A stretch of 64,000 bases of DNA from Cellvibrio polysaccharolyticus (GCF_015182315.1 NZ_PRDL01000001.1:3658001-3722000); one strand, 5' to 3'; shown: positions 16,553 to 24,751, counted from the stretch's first letter. Program-made: numbers and translations. The notes: generated from the sequence alone by a model not told the origin.

Positions 16553-17107
16553 TCAACCGCCATACACATGAGGCTGCAAGGTACCTAAATAAGGCAAGCT
16601 GCGAAATTGCTCGGCATAATCCAAGCCGTAACCCACCACAAATTCGTTGGGAATGTCGAAGCCGACATATTTTACATCCACCTCAACTTTGGCCGCATCG
16701 GGTTTGCGCAGCATGGTGGCAACTTCTATGGAACGTGGGCCGCGAGTACGCAAGTTTTTAATTAACCATGACAGCGTCAGACCGGAGTCCACAATGTCCT
16801 CAACAATTAAAACGTGCTTGCCGGCAAGGTCGGCATCCAGATCCTTGACGATTTTCACCACACCGGACGAACGGGTACCGGAACCGTAAGAGGATACCGC
16901 CATCCAGTCCATCGTCACTTTCGGGTGCTGCAATGCGCGGGATAAATCCGCCATTACCATCACCGCACCTTTTAAAACGCCGACCAATAACACGTCACGC
17001 CCTGCGTAATCACGATCAATTTCTGCAGCCATCTCCGCCAAACGCGAGGCAATTTGAGCTTCTGTGAGTAGTATTTCTTTAATATCGCTGGCTGCTGTCG
17101 AACCCAT
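16553..17107 (-). CDS. hpt: Hypoxanthine-guanine phosphoribosyltransferase
   Basis: A 184-residue purine-salvage enzyme that joins hypoxanthine or guanine to PRPP, giving IMP or GMP. The PRPP-binding signature VLIVEDIVDSGLTL is intact, and the flexible-loop SSYGSGTRSSG and the C-terminal KYVGFDIPNEFVVGYGLDY region that contacts the base are present. Length is normal for bacterial Hpt. It stands alone, with 314 non-coding bases upstream and a hairpin downstream. Confidence 0.95.
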   Translation of the reverse strand: MGSTAASDIKEILLTEAQIASRLAEMAAEIDRDYAGRDVLLVGVLKGAVMVMADLSRALQHPKVTMDWMAVSSYGSGTRSSGVVKIVKDLDADLAGKHVLIVEDIVDSGLTLSWLIKNLRTRGPRSIEVATMLRKPDAAKVEVDVKYVGFDIPNEFVVGYGLDYAEQFRSLPYLGTLQPHVYGG

Positions 17108-17421
17108 GAATTAGCCTCTCGAACTTTCAAACCAAAATACAGCAGTTTTAAAACAGAAACGTATTTACGCGCATCCTTTCCATAACCGCTCATAAAAGCG
17201 CAGGATTTTACCGTAAGAAGCAGTCAAAATCTTCCGCAAAGCGGATTTTCTGCCAGTCTTTCGCAAATAACCGATCCCGCCCTCGCCTGATGCAGGGCAA
17301 CTCTTTCTGCGAAAGGAAAGCGCACAGGCGGTTCCGTCGCGCTTATTAACAACCGGAAAACCGGGCGAAGGGGGCAATTCCAGAGGGGCACAGACCTTGC
17401 CCCGCCTTCGGCATTAGCGCG
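17108..17421. other. Non-coding gap between the SDR gene and hpt
   Basis: About 310 bases with no supported gene. Short open frames on the minus strand lack family similarity. It should contain the hpt promoter, but no clear -35/-10 pair was identified. Confidence 0.4.
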
Positions 17422-18171
17422 TCAAATCATCGCGCCATTGACATGCATAATCTGGCCGGAGATATAAGACGCATCGCGGGAGATGAGAAACTGGATTAAC
17501 GCCGCGACTTCGTCCGGCTCACCCAAACGCCCCAGCGGAATCAAATGGCGGAATTGATTGATGCGTTCTTCCGACACGCCATCGCGGGTGCCTGCATCTT
17601 TATTAATATGGCCAGGCACCACACAGTTAACAGTAGTGTTTTCAGCGGCGAATTCAATCGCCAGGCTGCGCACGGCGGTTTCCAGAGCGCCTTTGGAGGC
17701 TGCCGACATGGGGAATAGCGGCATATCGGTGCGGAACACATGCGCGGTGTAGCTGCCCAGCGCAATCACTCGCCCGTTACCGGTTGTTTTTAACAGTGGA
17801 CGCAAGCCACGGGTAAGGCGGAAAAAGCTGAACAAATTCCCTTTAAAGGCATATTCAATATCAGCGTCCGTACCCTCTTCAAAAGATTTCAACAGCGGGA
17901 ACCCGGCATTTGCCACCAATGCATCCAAACGGCCAAACGCCTGCTGCGTTTTCGCCACCAGCGCATCGGTGGTGTCACTCTCAACCAAATCGCCCAATAC
18001 GGTTTCTACCCGGGCACCCGCACGGCGCGCTTCGTCGGCCACGCCTTCAAGTGCATCCGCGGAATGACGGGCATGAATCACCAGCCCGACACCGGGCTTC
18101 GCCTCGCGGCGTACCAGCGCCGCGCCAATACCGGACGATGCGCCGGTAACCAGCAGAACTCGCTCACTCAT
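17422..18171 (-). CDS. Short-chain dehydrogenase/reductase-like protein without the catalytic tyrosine
   Basis: A 249-residue classical SDR fold. It has the cofactor loop TGASSGIG (about residues 9-16), the structural VANAG, the catalytic-type serine in ALGSYTA, and PGHINKDAG after strand 6. Where active members have Tyr-x-x-x-Lys, this one has S156-A-A-S-K160 (PMSAASKGALE). The lysine is kept but the tyrosine is Ser. The enzyme may be inactive, a binding protein, or use another residue. It is divergent from yigZ. No neighbour suggests a substrate. Confidence 0.8.
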   Translation of the reverse strand: MSERVLLVTGASSGIGAALVRREAKPGVGLVIHARHSADALEGVADEARRAGARVETVLGDLVESDTTDALVAKTQQAFGRLDALVANAGFPLLKSFEEGTDADIEYAFKGNLFSFFRLTRGLRPLLKTTGNGRVIALGSYTAHVFRTDMPLFPMSAASKGALETAVRSLAIEFAAENTTVNCVVPGHINKDAGTRDGVSEERINQFRHLIPLGRLGEPDEVAALIQFLISRDASYISGQIMHVNGAMI

Positions 18172-18423
18172 TGCATTTACCCCTTTACCCGTTATGGGTT
18201 CAACAGCCGTGCATTTGCACGCTAACCATGACTCGTTTGATCACCGCTAATGGCGTTATTCTTGCGCCTATTAATACGGTTGCTTTTTTGCACCATAAAA
18301 GTGCATAAGCCGCTGATACTACGCCACCTGCCCGGCAATAGAAACCGACCACTCCCCTTAACCGACCCGCACGGCCAGCGGGCTGCTAGAATGGCGGCTC
18401 TGTCACGCTTCGAAAACATCGCC

Positions 18424-19065
18424 ATGTCATCCACCGCTGCCTATCAGGTGCTCGCCGCTGAAACCTCCTGTGTTCTGGAAGAAAAACGCAGTGAATTTAT
18501 TACCTGGCTGATCCCGGTGCAAAACCGCCAGCAGGCGATGGATGCCTTGCAAAACCTGCGGCAGCGCTACCCCGGTGCCAACCATTATTGCTGGGCTTAT
18601 ATTCTCGGCAATGCGCAACAGCCGCAAAGCCAGGCATTTAATGATGATGGCGAACCCTCCGGCACCGCTGGCAAACCCATGCTGAATGTGCTCACTCACC
18701 GCCAGGCGGGCGATACACTGGCAGTGGTGGTGCGTTTTTTTGGTGGCATCCGGCTGGGCGCGGGCGGCCTGGTGCGCGCTTACTCGGGCGCGGTATCCAT
18801 GGCCACCGAGCAGGCGGATTGGAAAATTATTACCCCGGCACAGCCATTGGCAATTCAATGCGACTACGCCAGCGAAGATCGCATCCGCCACTTGCTGCAA
18901 CAGACAGGCCTCAGCGTTACCGACAGCCAATACGGCAGCGATGTCACCTTGTTATTAGCGGCGCCGCTGGATCAATTACCGATGCTGCAACAACAGGTGC
19001 AAACGCTGACCGCCGGTAAAGGCAGCGTGAAGGTTTGCGAACCGGCGGGGGAAGACCGGATATGA
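18424..19065 (+). CDS. yigZ: YigZ/IMPACT-family protein
   Basis: A 213-residue member of the YigZ/IMPACT N-terminal family (UPF0029), close to the 204 residues of E. coli YigZ. It carries CVLEEKRSEFI near the N-terminus, then the conserved block DDGEPSGTAGKPML and RFFGGIRLGAGGLVRAYSGAV. The C-terminal DUF1949-type domain follows. The molecular role in bacteria is not settled; the eukaryotic relative acts on translation control. The start is placed at ATG 18424 because the upstream extension (to 18250) is unlike the family. The stop overlaps the MK-repeat ORF start by four bases. Confidence 0.88.
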   Translation: MSSTAAYQVLAAETSCVLEEKRSEFITWLIPVQNRQQAMDALQNLRQRYPGANHYCWAYILGNAQQPQSQAFNDDGEPSGTAGKPMLNVLTHRQAGDTLAVVVRFFGGIRLGAGGLVRAYSGAVSMATEQADWKIITPAQPLAIQCDYASEDRIRHLLQQTGLSVTDSQYGSDVTLLLAAPLDQLPMLQQQVQTLTAGKGSVKVCEPAGEDRI

Positions 19066-19169
19066 AAAGCTCGGACATGAAAAACCCGGCAATGAAAAAT
19101 ACGAGTATGAAAACGGCAGAAATGAAAAGCGCCACTACAGGACGCACCGCATGGGAAGTACAGCCATGA
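19062..19169 (+). CDS. 35-residue ORF with five tandem MKxxx pentapeptide repeats
   Basis: The ATG at 19062 overlaps the yigZ stop (ATGA), and the TGA at 19167-19169 overlaps the preferred start of the next gene (ATG at 19166). The product is five pentapeptides, MKSSD, MKNPA, MKNTS, MKTAE, MKSAT, then TGRTAWEVQP. At DNA level it is a 15-base period beginning ATGAAAA. No family is known to me. It could be a translated coupling leader that carries ribosomes from yigZ to the phosphopantetheinyl transferase, with several internal in-frame ATG codons. Expression is unproven. Confidence 0.45.
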   Translation: MKSSDMKNPAMKNTSMKTAEMKSATTGRTAWEVQP

Positions 19170-19945
19170 TTAACACGGAAAAAACTAACGGCCTGCAACC
19201 GGTGACACTTTATTTACTGGCACTGTCCGAACAACTGCCGGCAGAAGAAGCGCTCGGCTGGTTATCCGCCAGCGAGCGACACCAGGCAGAGAATTTTTCA
19301 CGGGAAGCGTCCCGCAACCGTTATCTGCAAGTACGCGCCGCGGTGCGCTATTGTCTGGCGCAACATGCCGGCTGTACGCCGCAGCAACTGGTTATTGAAC
19401 GCAGCGAGGCGGGCAAACCGCAACTGGTAGCGCCCCGCCCGCTGTTTTTCAGTATTTCCCACAGCGACGACCAACTGGCCATCGCGATAACGACCGCGGG
19501 CGATATCGGTATTGATCTGGAAAGAATTGCCGCCCGTCGACCTTGCGCCGCGATTGCCGAGCGTTATTTTCACCCCCATGAAACCGATAAGCTGCAACAA
19601 TTACCCGCAGCGGAACAAACCCCCTTCTTCTTTGATTTATGGACATTAAAAGAAGCATTCTTCAAAGCCATTGGCACCGGCATTTCCAGCGGGCTGGATA
19701 AAGCCCGATTCACCCTGACCGGCGAATCAATAACCGCAACCTTTGACCCGTCATTGCATGAAACCGAAACCCATTGGCAATTTCAGCAATGGTCTTCCGG
19801 CGCCGGTTATAAAATGGCGCTGGCCTTGCGCCACCCGCTGCCACCGCTGGTAAAGCAGCCGGTTCAGCTGCAATGGTTACAACTGCCGGTGGTTACCGGC
19901 CAACAAATACAAGCGGCAACTTTTAGCGAATCCGCCGCAACTTGA
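19166..19945 (+). CDS. 4'-phosphopantetheinyl transferase, Sfp type
   Basis: A 259-residue enzyme that transfers the phosphopantetheine arm from coenzyme A to acyl- or peptidyl-carrier proteins. The Sfp-class signature is complete: FSISHSDDQ, then GIDLERI with the magnesium-binding acidic residues, and DLWTLKEAFFKAIG with the WxxKEA core. Length fits the two-lobed Sfp type rather than the short AcpS. The ATG at 19166 has GGGAAG seven bases upstream and is preferred over 19151. No carrier-protein or NRPS/PKS gene is in the window, so its partner is elsewhere or it serves fatty-acid ACP; fabA/fabB lie about 1.2 kb downstream. Confidence 0.9.
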   Translation: MINTEKTNGLQPVTLYLLALSEQLPAEEALGWLSASERHQAENFSREASRNRYLQVRAAVRYCLAQHAGCTPQQLVIERSEAGKPQLVAPRPLFFSISHSDDQLAIAITTAGDIGIDLERIAARRPCAAIAERYFHPHETDKLQQLPAAEQTPFFFDLWTLKEAFFKAIGTGISSGLDKARFTLTGESITATFDPSLHETETHWQFQQWSSGAGYKMALALRHPLPPLVKQPVQLQWLQLPVVTGQQIQAATFSESAAT

Positions 19946-19969
19946 CACCCCGGCAACCGCTGTTAGGAT
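19942..19969 (+). promoter_or_regulatory. Sigma-70 promoter of ispB
   Basis: TTGACA (19942-19947), a 16-base spacer, and TAGGAT (19964-19969) give a good housekeeping promoter overlapping the end of the preceding gene. The ispB start at 20036 is about 60 bases downstream of the expected start site. Confidence 0.65.
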
Positions 19970-20035
19970 GACCATCGCTAATTGCACCCGCTGCCAGGAC
20001 GCCCGGCGCTACAACCACTTACAAGAAGATTTTTC

Positions 20036-20998
20036 ATGCTGCCACTGCATCACGTTGTTCAAGATGACTTCTCCGCCGTTAATGATCTGATTATTCGCCA
20101 ACTGCACTCCGATGTCGGGCTGGTGGAAAATATCGGTCACTACCTGGTAGAAGCTGGCGGCAAACGGTTGCGTCCGTTGATGGTATTGCTCACCGCCAAC
20201 GCCATGGGCTATCAGCAAAAGCATCATCTGGATCTGGCCGCTATTATCGAATTTATTCACACCGCTACCTTGCTGCATGACGACGTGGTCGATATGTCCA
20301 GCCTGCGTCGCGGTCGCGCTACCGCCAATGCCAAATGGGGCAATGCGCCCAGCGTGCTGGTAGGCGACTTTCTCTACTCCCGTGCCTTTCAAATGATGGT
20401 CGCGATTGGCGACATGGAAATCATGGCCATTTTGTCATCGGCCACCAACCGCATCTCCGAAGGCGAAGTGCAGCAGCTGACCAACGCCCGCAACCCGGAA
20501 ATCGACGAAGCCACCTACTTCACCGTTATCGATAAAAAAACCGCCGTGCTGTTTGCCGCCGCCTGTGAAGTAGCGGCGGTACTGACCAACGCCACAGACG
20601 TTCAACGTCAGGCGCTGAAAGCCTACGGTCACCACGTTGGCATGGCCTTTCAACTGGTGGATGACGCCCTGGATTACACCGGTGATGCCGAAACCCTCGG
20701 CAAAAACGTGGGCGACGATCTGGCCGAAGGCAAACCTACCCTGCCGCTGATTTATGCCATGAAAACCGGCACTGCCGCCCAGGCAGAGCTGATCGCCAAC
20801 GCCATCCGCGAGGGCGATGCCGGCCAGCTGCAGAACATTCTTGCCATCGTGCAAGACACCGGCGCCATGGAATACACCCTCAACGCCGCTCGCCAGCATG
20901 TTGCCGCGGCGCAAAAACAATTGGAAACTTTACCGGCCTCTGACTACTCCAAAGCCATGTTTGAGGTAGCTGCCTTCGCGCTGGCTCGAACTTTTTAA
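20036..20998 (+). CDS. ispB: Octaprenyl diphosphate synthase
   Basis: A 320-residue trans-prenyltransferase that makes the long prenyl tail of ubiquinone from farnesyl diphosphate and IPP. The first aspartate-rich motif is LLHDDVVD, the second is LVDDALDYTGD, and the GGKRLRP substrate motif lies near the N-terminus. Length matches E. coli IspB (323). The start is placed at ATG 20036, preceded by AGAAGA; the upstream TTG extension is not family-like. Chain length (C40 versus others) cannot be read with certainty from the sequence. Confidence 0.92.
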   Translation: MLPLHHVVQDDFSAVNDLIIRQLHSDVGLVENIGHYLVEAGGKRLRPLMVLLTANAMGYQQKHHLDLAAIIEFIHTATLLHDDVVDMSSLRRGRATANAKWGNAPSVLVGDFLYSRAFQMMVAIGDMEIMAILSSATNRISEGEVQQLTNARNPEIDEATYFTVIDKKTAVLFAAACEVAAVLTNATDVQRQALKAYGHHVGMAFQLVDDALDYTGDAETLGKNVGDDLAEGKPTLPLIYAMKTGTAAQAELIANAIREGDAGQLQNILAIVQDTGAMEYTLNAARQHVAAAQKQLETLPASDYSKAMFEVAAFALARTF

Positions 20999-21041
20999 GC
21001 GTTTTGATCGTTTTATCAACCCTTATCCGGGTCGGCTTAAC

Positions 21042-21069
21042 TGGACAAGTGCGATACAGCGGGTAGAAT
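21042..21069 (+). promoter_or_regulatory. Probable fabA promoter
   Basis: TGGACA (21042-21047), 16 bases, TAGAAT (21064-21069). The -35 box overlaps AACTGGAC, which resembles one half of a FadR site, but the other half is absent, so FadR control is only a suggestion. Confidence 0.5.
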
Positions 21070-21136
21070 GGCGCCCTTTGCTGAGGCTGTGCCCGTGGGC
21101 GCGCCATTGATAAGCCACTTAAAACGAGTTGATAAC

Positions 21137-21661
21137 ATGATCCCTTATGAAGCCAAAAGCTCATACAACCGCGACGAGTTAATCGAATGCGGTAAAGGCA
21201 ATCTGTTTGGTCCCGGTAACGCACAACTGCCTCTCCCGAATATGCTGATGCTGGATCGCATTGCCCACATTAGCCAGACCGGCGGTGAATACGGCAAAGG
21301 TGAGATTGTCGCCGAACTCGATATTTCTCCGGACTTGTGGTTCTTTGATTGTCACTTCCCGGGTGACCCGGTAATGCCAGGCTGCTTGGGTCTGGATGCC
21401 ATGTGGCAGCTGGTTGGCTTCTTCCTGGCATGGAAAGGCAACCCGGGCCGTGGCCGCGCGCTGGGCTGTGGTGAAGTCAAATTCACCGGTCAGATCCTGC
21501 CAACTGCCAAACGTATTACTTACCACATCAATCTGAAGCGTGTTATCGAACGCAAACTGATTATGGGTATCGCCGATGGTCGCGTTTCCTGTGATGGCAA
21601 AGACATTTACTTTGCTCACGATCTGCGTGTCGGGCTCTTTACCAACACAGACAGTTTTTAA
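21137..21661 (+). CDS. fabA: 3-hydroxydecanoyl-ACP dehydratase/isomerase FabA
   Basis: A 174-residue enzyme that dehydrates 3-hydroxydecanoyl-ACP and isomerises the trans-2 double bond to cis-3, the branch point of anaerobic unsaturated fatty-acid synthesis. The active-site block WFFDCHFPGDPVMPGCLGLD has the catalytic His and, 14 residues on, the catalytic Asp. Length equals E. coli FabA (172). The start is ATG 21137 (MIPYEAKSSY); the longer frame is not family-like. The fabB gene follows in the same direction, giving the usual fabA-fabB unit. Confidence 0.96.
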   Translation: MIPYEAKSSYNRDELIECGKGNLFGPGNAQLPLPNMLMLDRIAHISQTGGEYGKGEIVAELDISPDLWFFDCHFPGDPVMPGCLGLDAMWQLVGFFLAWKGNPGRGRALGCGEVKFTGQILPTAKRITYHINLKRVIERKLIMGIADGRVSCDGKDIYFAHDLRVGLFTNTDSF

Positions 21662-21795
21662 CTATCCCATTAGGCCATCCGCATGCGGTTTCTCTCCTAT
21701 GGCATAATTATGCGCCATCTGCTTCGCAGGGCGCGCAGAGAAAATGCTCCACAAAAAAAGAGAAACAGGCTCGGTAAACAGATAAGAGGTAGCCT

Positions 21796-23013
21796 ATGAG
21801 ACGCGTTGTAGTTACCGGCATGGGCATTGTGTCCTGCCTGGGAAATGACCAGACCGCTGTACTTGATGCCCTGCGTGCAGGACGCTCCGGCATCAAATTT
21901 CAGGAAGCTTATAAAGAAAAAGGCTTTCGTAGCCATGTAGCCGGTTCTGTTGATATTGATCTTGCGGCACACATTGACCGCAAGGTGTTGCGTTTTATGG
22001 GTGACGCGGCAGCATTCGCCTATTTGTCCATGCAGCAGGCGATTGCCGATGCCAACCTGGGCGAAGACCAGGTTTCCAACACCCGCACCGGCATTATTAT
22101 GGGTTCCGGCGGCGCGTCGTCGCTCAACCTGGTTGAAGCGGCAGACATTCTGCGTGAAAAAGGCCTGAAACGTGTAGGTCCTTACCGCGTAACACAAACC
22201 ATGGGCAGCACGACCTCTGCATGCCTGGCCACGCCGTTTAAAATCAAGGGCGTCAACTACTCGCTGTCGTCTGCCTGTGCCACCAGTGCGCATTGCATTG
22301 GCAGCGCCATGGAACAAATTCAGCTGGGCAAACAGGACATCGTATTTGCCGGCGGCGGTGAAGAAGAACATTGGACATTAACTTGTCTGTTCGACGCCAT
22401 GGGCGCCCTGTCTACCAAGTACAACGATACGCCGGAAAAAGCATCCCGTGCTTACGATGCAGACCGTGATGGTTTTGTTATCGCTGGCGGCGGTGGCTGT
22501 CTGGTACTGGAAGAACTGGAACACGCGCTGGCGCGTGGTGCCAAAATTTACGGTGAACTGGTTGGTTACGGCGCAACCTCTGACGGCTACGACATGGTCG
22601 CACCGTCCGGTGAAGGCGCAAGCCGCTGTATGCAGCAAGCCATGGCCACCACGGAAGGCAGCATTGATTACATCAATTCCCACGGCACCAGCACCCCGGT
22701 TGGCGACCTGGCAGAATTGAAGGCGATCAAAAGCACCTTCGGTGACAAGATACCGGCCATCAGCTCCACCAAATCACTCACCGGCCACTCATTGGGTGCT
22801 ACCGGCGTACAGGAAGCGATTTATTGCTTGCTGATGATGCAAAACAACTTCATTTGCGCGTCTGCCAACATCGACAACCTCGATGAAGAAGCCAAAGACA
22901 TGCCGATTGTATTGCAGCGCCAGGACAACGTAACGCTGAACCGCGTTATGTCGAACAGCTTCGGCTTCGGCGGCACCAACGCCTGCCTGGTGTTTCAGCG
23001 CTACCAGGGCTGA
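21796..23013 (+). CDS. fabB: 3-oxoacyl-ACP synthase I FabB
   Basis: A 405-residue beta-ketoacyl-ACP synthase that elongates the cis-3-decenoyl-ACP made by FabA. The catalytic cysteine is in SSACATSAHC at about residue 163, and the two histidines are in NSHGTSTPVGD and KSLTGHSLGATG. The C-terminal SFGFGGTNACLVF is typical. It is separated from fabA by 134 bases and closed by a strong terminator 15 bases after the stop. Together with FabA it sets membrane unsaturation. Confidence 0.96.
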   Translation: MRRVVVTGMGIVSCLGNDQTAVLDALRAGRSGIKFQEAYKEKGFRSHVAGSVDIDLAAHIDRKVLRFMGDAAAFAYLSMQQAIADANLGEDQVSNTRTGIIMGSGGASSLNLVEAADILREKGLKRVGPYRVTQTMGSTTSACLATPFKIKGVNYSLSSACATSAHCIGSAMEQIQLGKQDIVFAGGGEEEHWTLTCLFDAMGALSTKYNDTPEKASRAYDADRDGFVIAGGGGCLVLEELEHALARGAKIYGELVGYGATSDGYDMVAPSGEGASRCMQQAMATTEGSIDYINSHGTSTPVGDLAELKAIKSTFGDKIPAISSTKSLTGHSLGATGVQEAIYCLLMMQNNFICASANIDNLDEEAKDMPIVLQRQDNVTLNRVMSNSFGFGGTNACLVFQRYQG

Positions 23014-23028
23014 TGCACCGCAAGCCAT

Positions 23029-23066
23029 AAAAAAGGCCGATCATCCCACGATGATCGGCCTTTTTT
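23029..23066 (+). terminator. Intrinsic terminator after fabB
   Basis: A perfect 16-bp stem (23029-23044 and 23051-23066) with a 6-base loop: A6 GGCCGATCAT pairs with ATGATCGGCC T6. The T-run follows on the plus strand. The A-run lets it also stop minus-strand transcription of the convergent RmlD-like gene. Confidence 0.93.
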
Positions 23067-23149
23067 GTCTCTGTAATTACCTGACCGGGCAGCCTGCGTT
23101 ACGCAGCATTGCAATACAGGCAATTGTTCAAACCTGCCCAGGAAAAAAC

Positions 23150-24031
23150 CTACCCGGGCAGATGCTCTCGGTTATGCGCCCACTGGCGAATCATCGGTAA
23201 CAACGCGGTGCGCCAGATACGCGGTTGCACACCAAAACCATCACGCACCCGGCGACACACCAGCACCGCGCTCAAAGGTTCATTCGCAGCGGCCGTCTCG
23301 GTAACGTCCAGCACAATGCCTTCGGTCAGTTGCAATTGCTCCATGGTTTGAATCACCTGCCGGGCAAACTCCGCCTCGGTGCAGGAATCACCGCTGCAAT
23401 AATGCATGATTCCCCAGTTCTCGGCGCCACACAGCACCTGCTTCACAATACCCACGCAAACACGCGCGATATCCGATAACGCCGTGGGTGCGCCACGTAG
23501 CAACGTGCTGGCACCACTGATTCTGCCATGCTCGAAAATGGACTCCAGCTGTTGCGTGAGCAAGTTATTACCGTAGCTGCCAATCACCCAACTCAAGCGC
23601 AAACCAATCCACTTTTGCAAATGCTCTTCAAGCACCTGCTCGGCCGCCAGAAATGCCTGACCCAGCTCACTGACCGGCGCCGGCTTGTCTTTCTCGGAGT
23701 GCGCGTTTTTGCTCTCGCCGCTGAATACCTTATAGCTGGACAAATGCAGTAAAGGAATCTGATACACCGCACACACATGCGCCAGGTTATCGGCCACCGC
23801 ACGAATTTCAGCGGCGCGCCCTGGCGCATGCAAATCCGACCAGCCAAAGCCGTTAATAATCATCGCCGGTTGATGATGGCGCACATAGGCCGTTACACTG
23901 TCGCTATCGCGCCAGTCAGGCGCATCCGCCCCGCCACCCAGCAAGGTTACCGACTCACGCTCAAACTCGTGCTCCAGCGCTTGCCCCAGGGCACCGCGAT
24001 AGTCTGTTAGTAAAATTCTGGTTGGTATCAT
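23150..24031 (-). CDS. RmlD-like sugar-nucleotide-binding Rossmann protein lacking YxxxK
   Basis: A 293-residue extended-SDR protein similar in layout to dTDP-4-dehydrorhamnose reductase. The N-terminal ILLTDYRGALGQALE is the dinucleotide site. LLHLSSYKVFSGE aligns with the STDYVFDG strand of RmlD, and RLSWVIGSYGNNLL with the substrate region. Where RmlD has YGxxK-LAGE, this protein reads LGQAFLAAE, so both the tyrosine and the lysine of the catalytic pair are gone. It may bind a nucleotide sugar or cofactor as a regulator, like the inactive MAT2B type. The start is ATG 24031. It stands alone between fabB and the MarR-like gene, with no rhamnose genes nearby. Confidence 0.7.
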   Translation of the reverse strand: MIPTRILLTDYRGALGQALEHEFERESVTLLGGGADAPDWRDSDSVTAYVRHHQPAMIINGFGWSDLHAPGRAAEIRAVADNLAHVCAVYQIPLLHLSSYKVFSGESKNAHSEKDKPAPVSELGQAFLAAEQVLEEHLQKWIGLRLSWVIGSYGNNLLTQQLESIFEHGRISGASTLLRGAPTALSDIARVCVGIVKQVLCGAENWGIMHYCSGDSCTEAEFARQVIQTMEQLQLTEGIVLDVTETAAANEPLSAVLVCRRVRDGFGVQPRIWRTALLPMIRQWAHNREHLPG

Positions 24032-24221
24032 AAGGTTCTTTGTCAGGTTAACGATCGAAGCGATCACTTGACCGGATCGTCAGGGAATCTCCGGTTATAG
24101 CGAAAGCGGCTGACCTCAGGTCAAATGGCAATGGCCTTATTCTAGCGGTTGTTGAAATAGCGCGAAAACTTTTCAGCACCGTTTTTCGCGGCAAAACAGC
24201 ACATCATCAACAAGCTTCGCG

Positions 24222-24584
24222 TTACCCTCTGGCAAAGTGCTTGCCGGTTTCGTCGTAAAAACGCTCCAGCCGCTCTACCAGCAGACCGGTCAAGGCGACC
24301 TGACGCACGCGCTTGTCCTGTGCGGATTCGCTCTCCTTCAACAACCCCTGATCAATCAATTGCTGGATATATTTCACCGCCGTGCGACGGCTTATGCTGG
24401 GCATAAAAGCATACAAATCCGTTTTGTTAACCGGCTCTCCCAGCAACCACATGTGCGTCAGCAAATCACTGTAGCTGAGATCACCCATTCCCAAATCGGT
24501 AAATAAACCGATCCAGCTTTCGTCCATGGCAATTAATGCCTGCGCCACCCGTTTGCGATTGTGTGAACTATTACGAGCCATCAT
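24222..24584 (-). CDS. MarR-like winged-helix transcriptional regulator
   Basis: A 120-residue small DNA-binding protein with a winged-helix core: SYSDLLTHMWLLGEPVNKTDLYAFMP, the recognition-helix region SRRTAVKYIQQLIDQGLL, and the wing SAQDKRVRQVALT. The KRVR wing ends as in MarR proteins. It is divergent from the three-gene operon starting at 24795 and shares its 210-base control region, where a CATGTTA-TT-TAACATG dyad lies. It is therefore the likely local regulator of that operon, or of itself. The GTG at 24602 is a possible longer start. Ligand unknown. Confidence 0.72.
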   Translation of the reverse strand: MMARNSSHNRKRVAQALIAMDESWIGLFTDLGMGDLSYSDLLTHMWLLGEPVNKTDLYAFMPSISRRTAVKYIQQLIDQGLLKESESAQDKRVRQVALTGLLVERLERFYDETGKHFARG

Positions 24585-24710
24585 TCCATTCTCTGACCTC
24601 ACCCCATAATAGTGCAGTTTTACATATATTTGCCCGACACGGGAGCACCTGTGCTGCTTTTATTTATTGAACAGCCCAACCATAAAAATGCAAATATACA
24701 TGCAAAACAA

Positions 24711-24726
24711 CATGTTATTTAACATG
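24711..24726. promoter_or_regulatory. Putative operator dyad
   Basis: CATGTTA-TT-TAACATG is a perfect 7+2+7 inverted repeat ending 9 bases before the sigma-54 -24 element. Related ACATG/CATGC words recur at 24699-24740. Its position fits a binding site for the divergent MarR-like protein or for an activator. Confidence 0.5.
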
Positions 24727-24735
24727 CATTACGCA

Positions 24736-24751
24736 TGGCACAGGTGTTGCT
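24736..24751 (+). promoter_or_regulatory. Sigma-54 (RpoN) promoter of the TIM-barrel/SBP/oxygenase operon
   Basis: TGGCACAGGTGTTGCT matches TGGCACR-N4-TTGCW fully, with GG at 24737-24738 and GC at 24749-24750, exactly 12 bases apart. It differs from the moaA sigma-54 promoter by only two bases. The first gene begins 44 bases downstream. This implies activator-dependent, probably nitrogen-related control. Confidence 0.8.

Noticed and set aside
18944..19198. A hydrophobic minus-strand frame (FISAVFILVFFIAGFFMSELF) resembling a membrane protein
   Set aside because: It is the reverse complement of the ATGAAAA 15-base repeat and the end of yigZ; the hydrophobicity comes from the TTTTCAT repeat.
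20999..21136. FadR binding site at the fabA promoter
   Set aside because: Only one half (AACTGGAC) is present and the partner half does not match; reported only as a remark.
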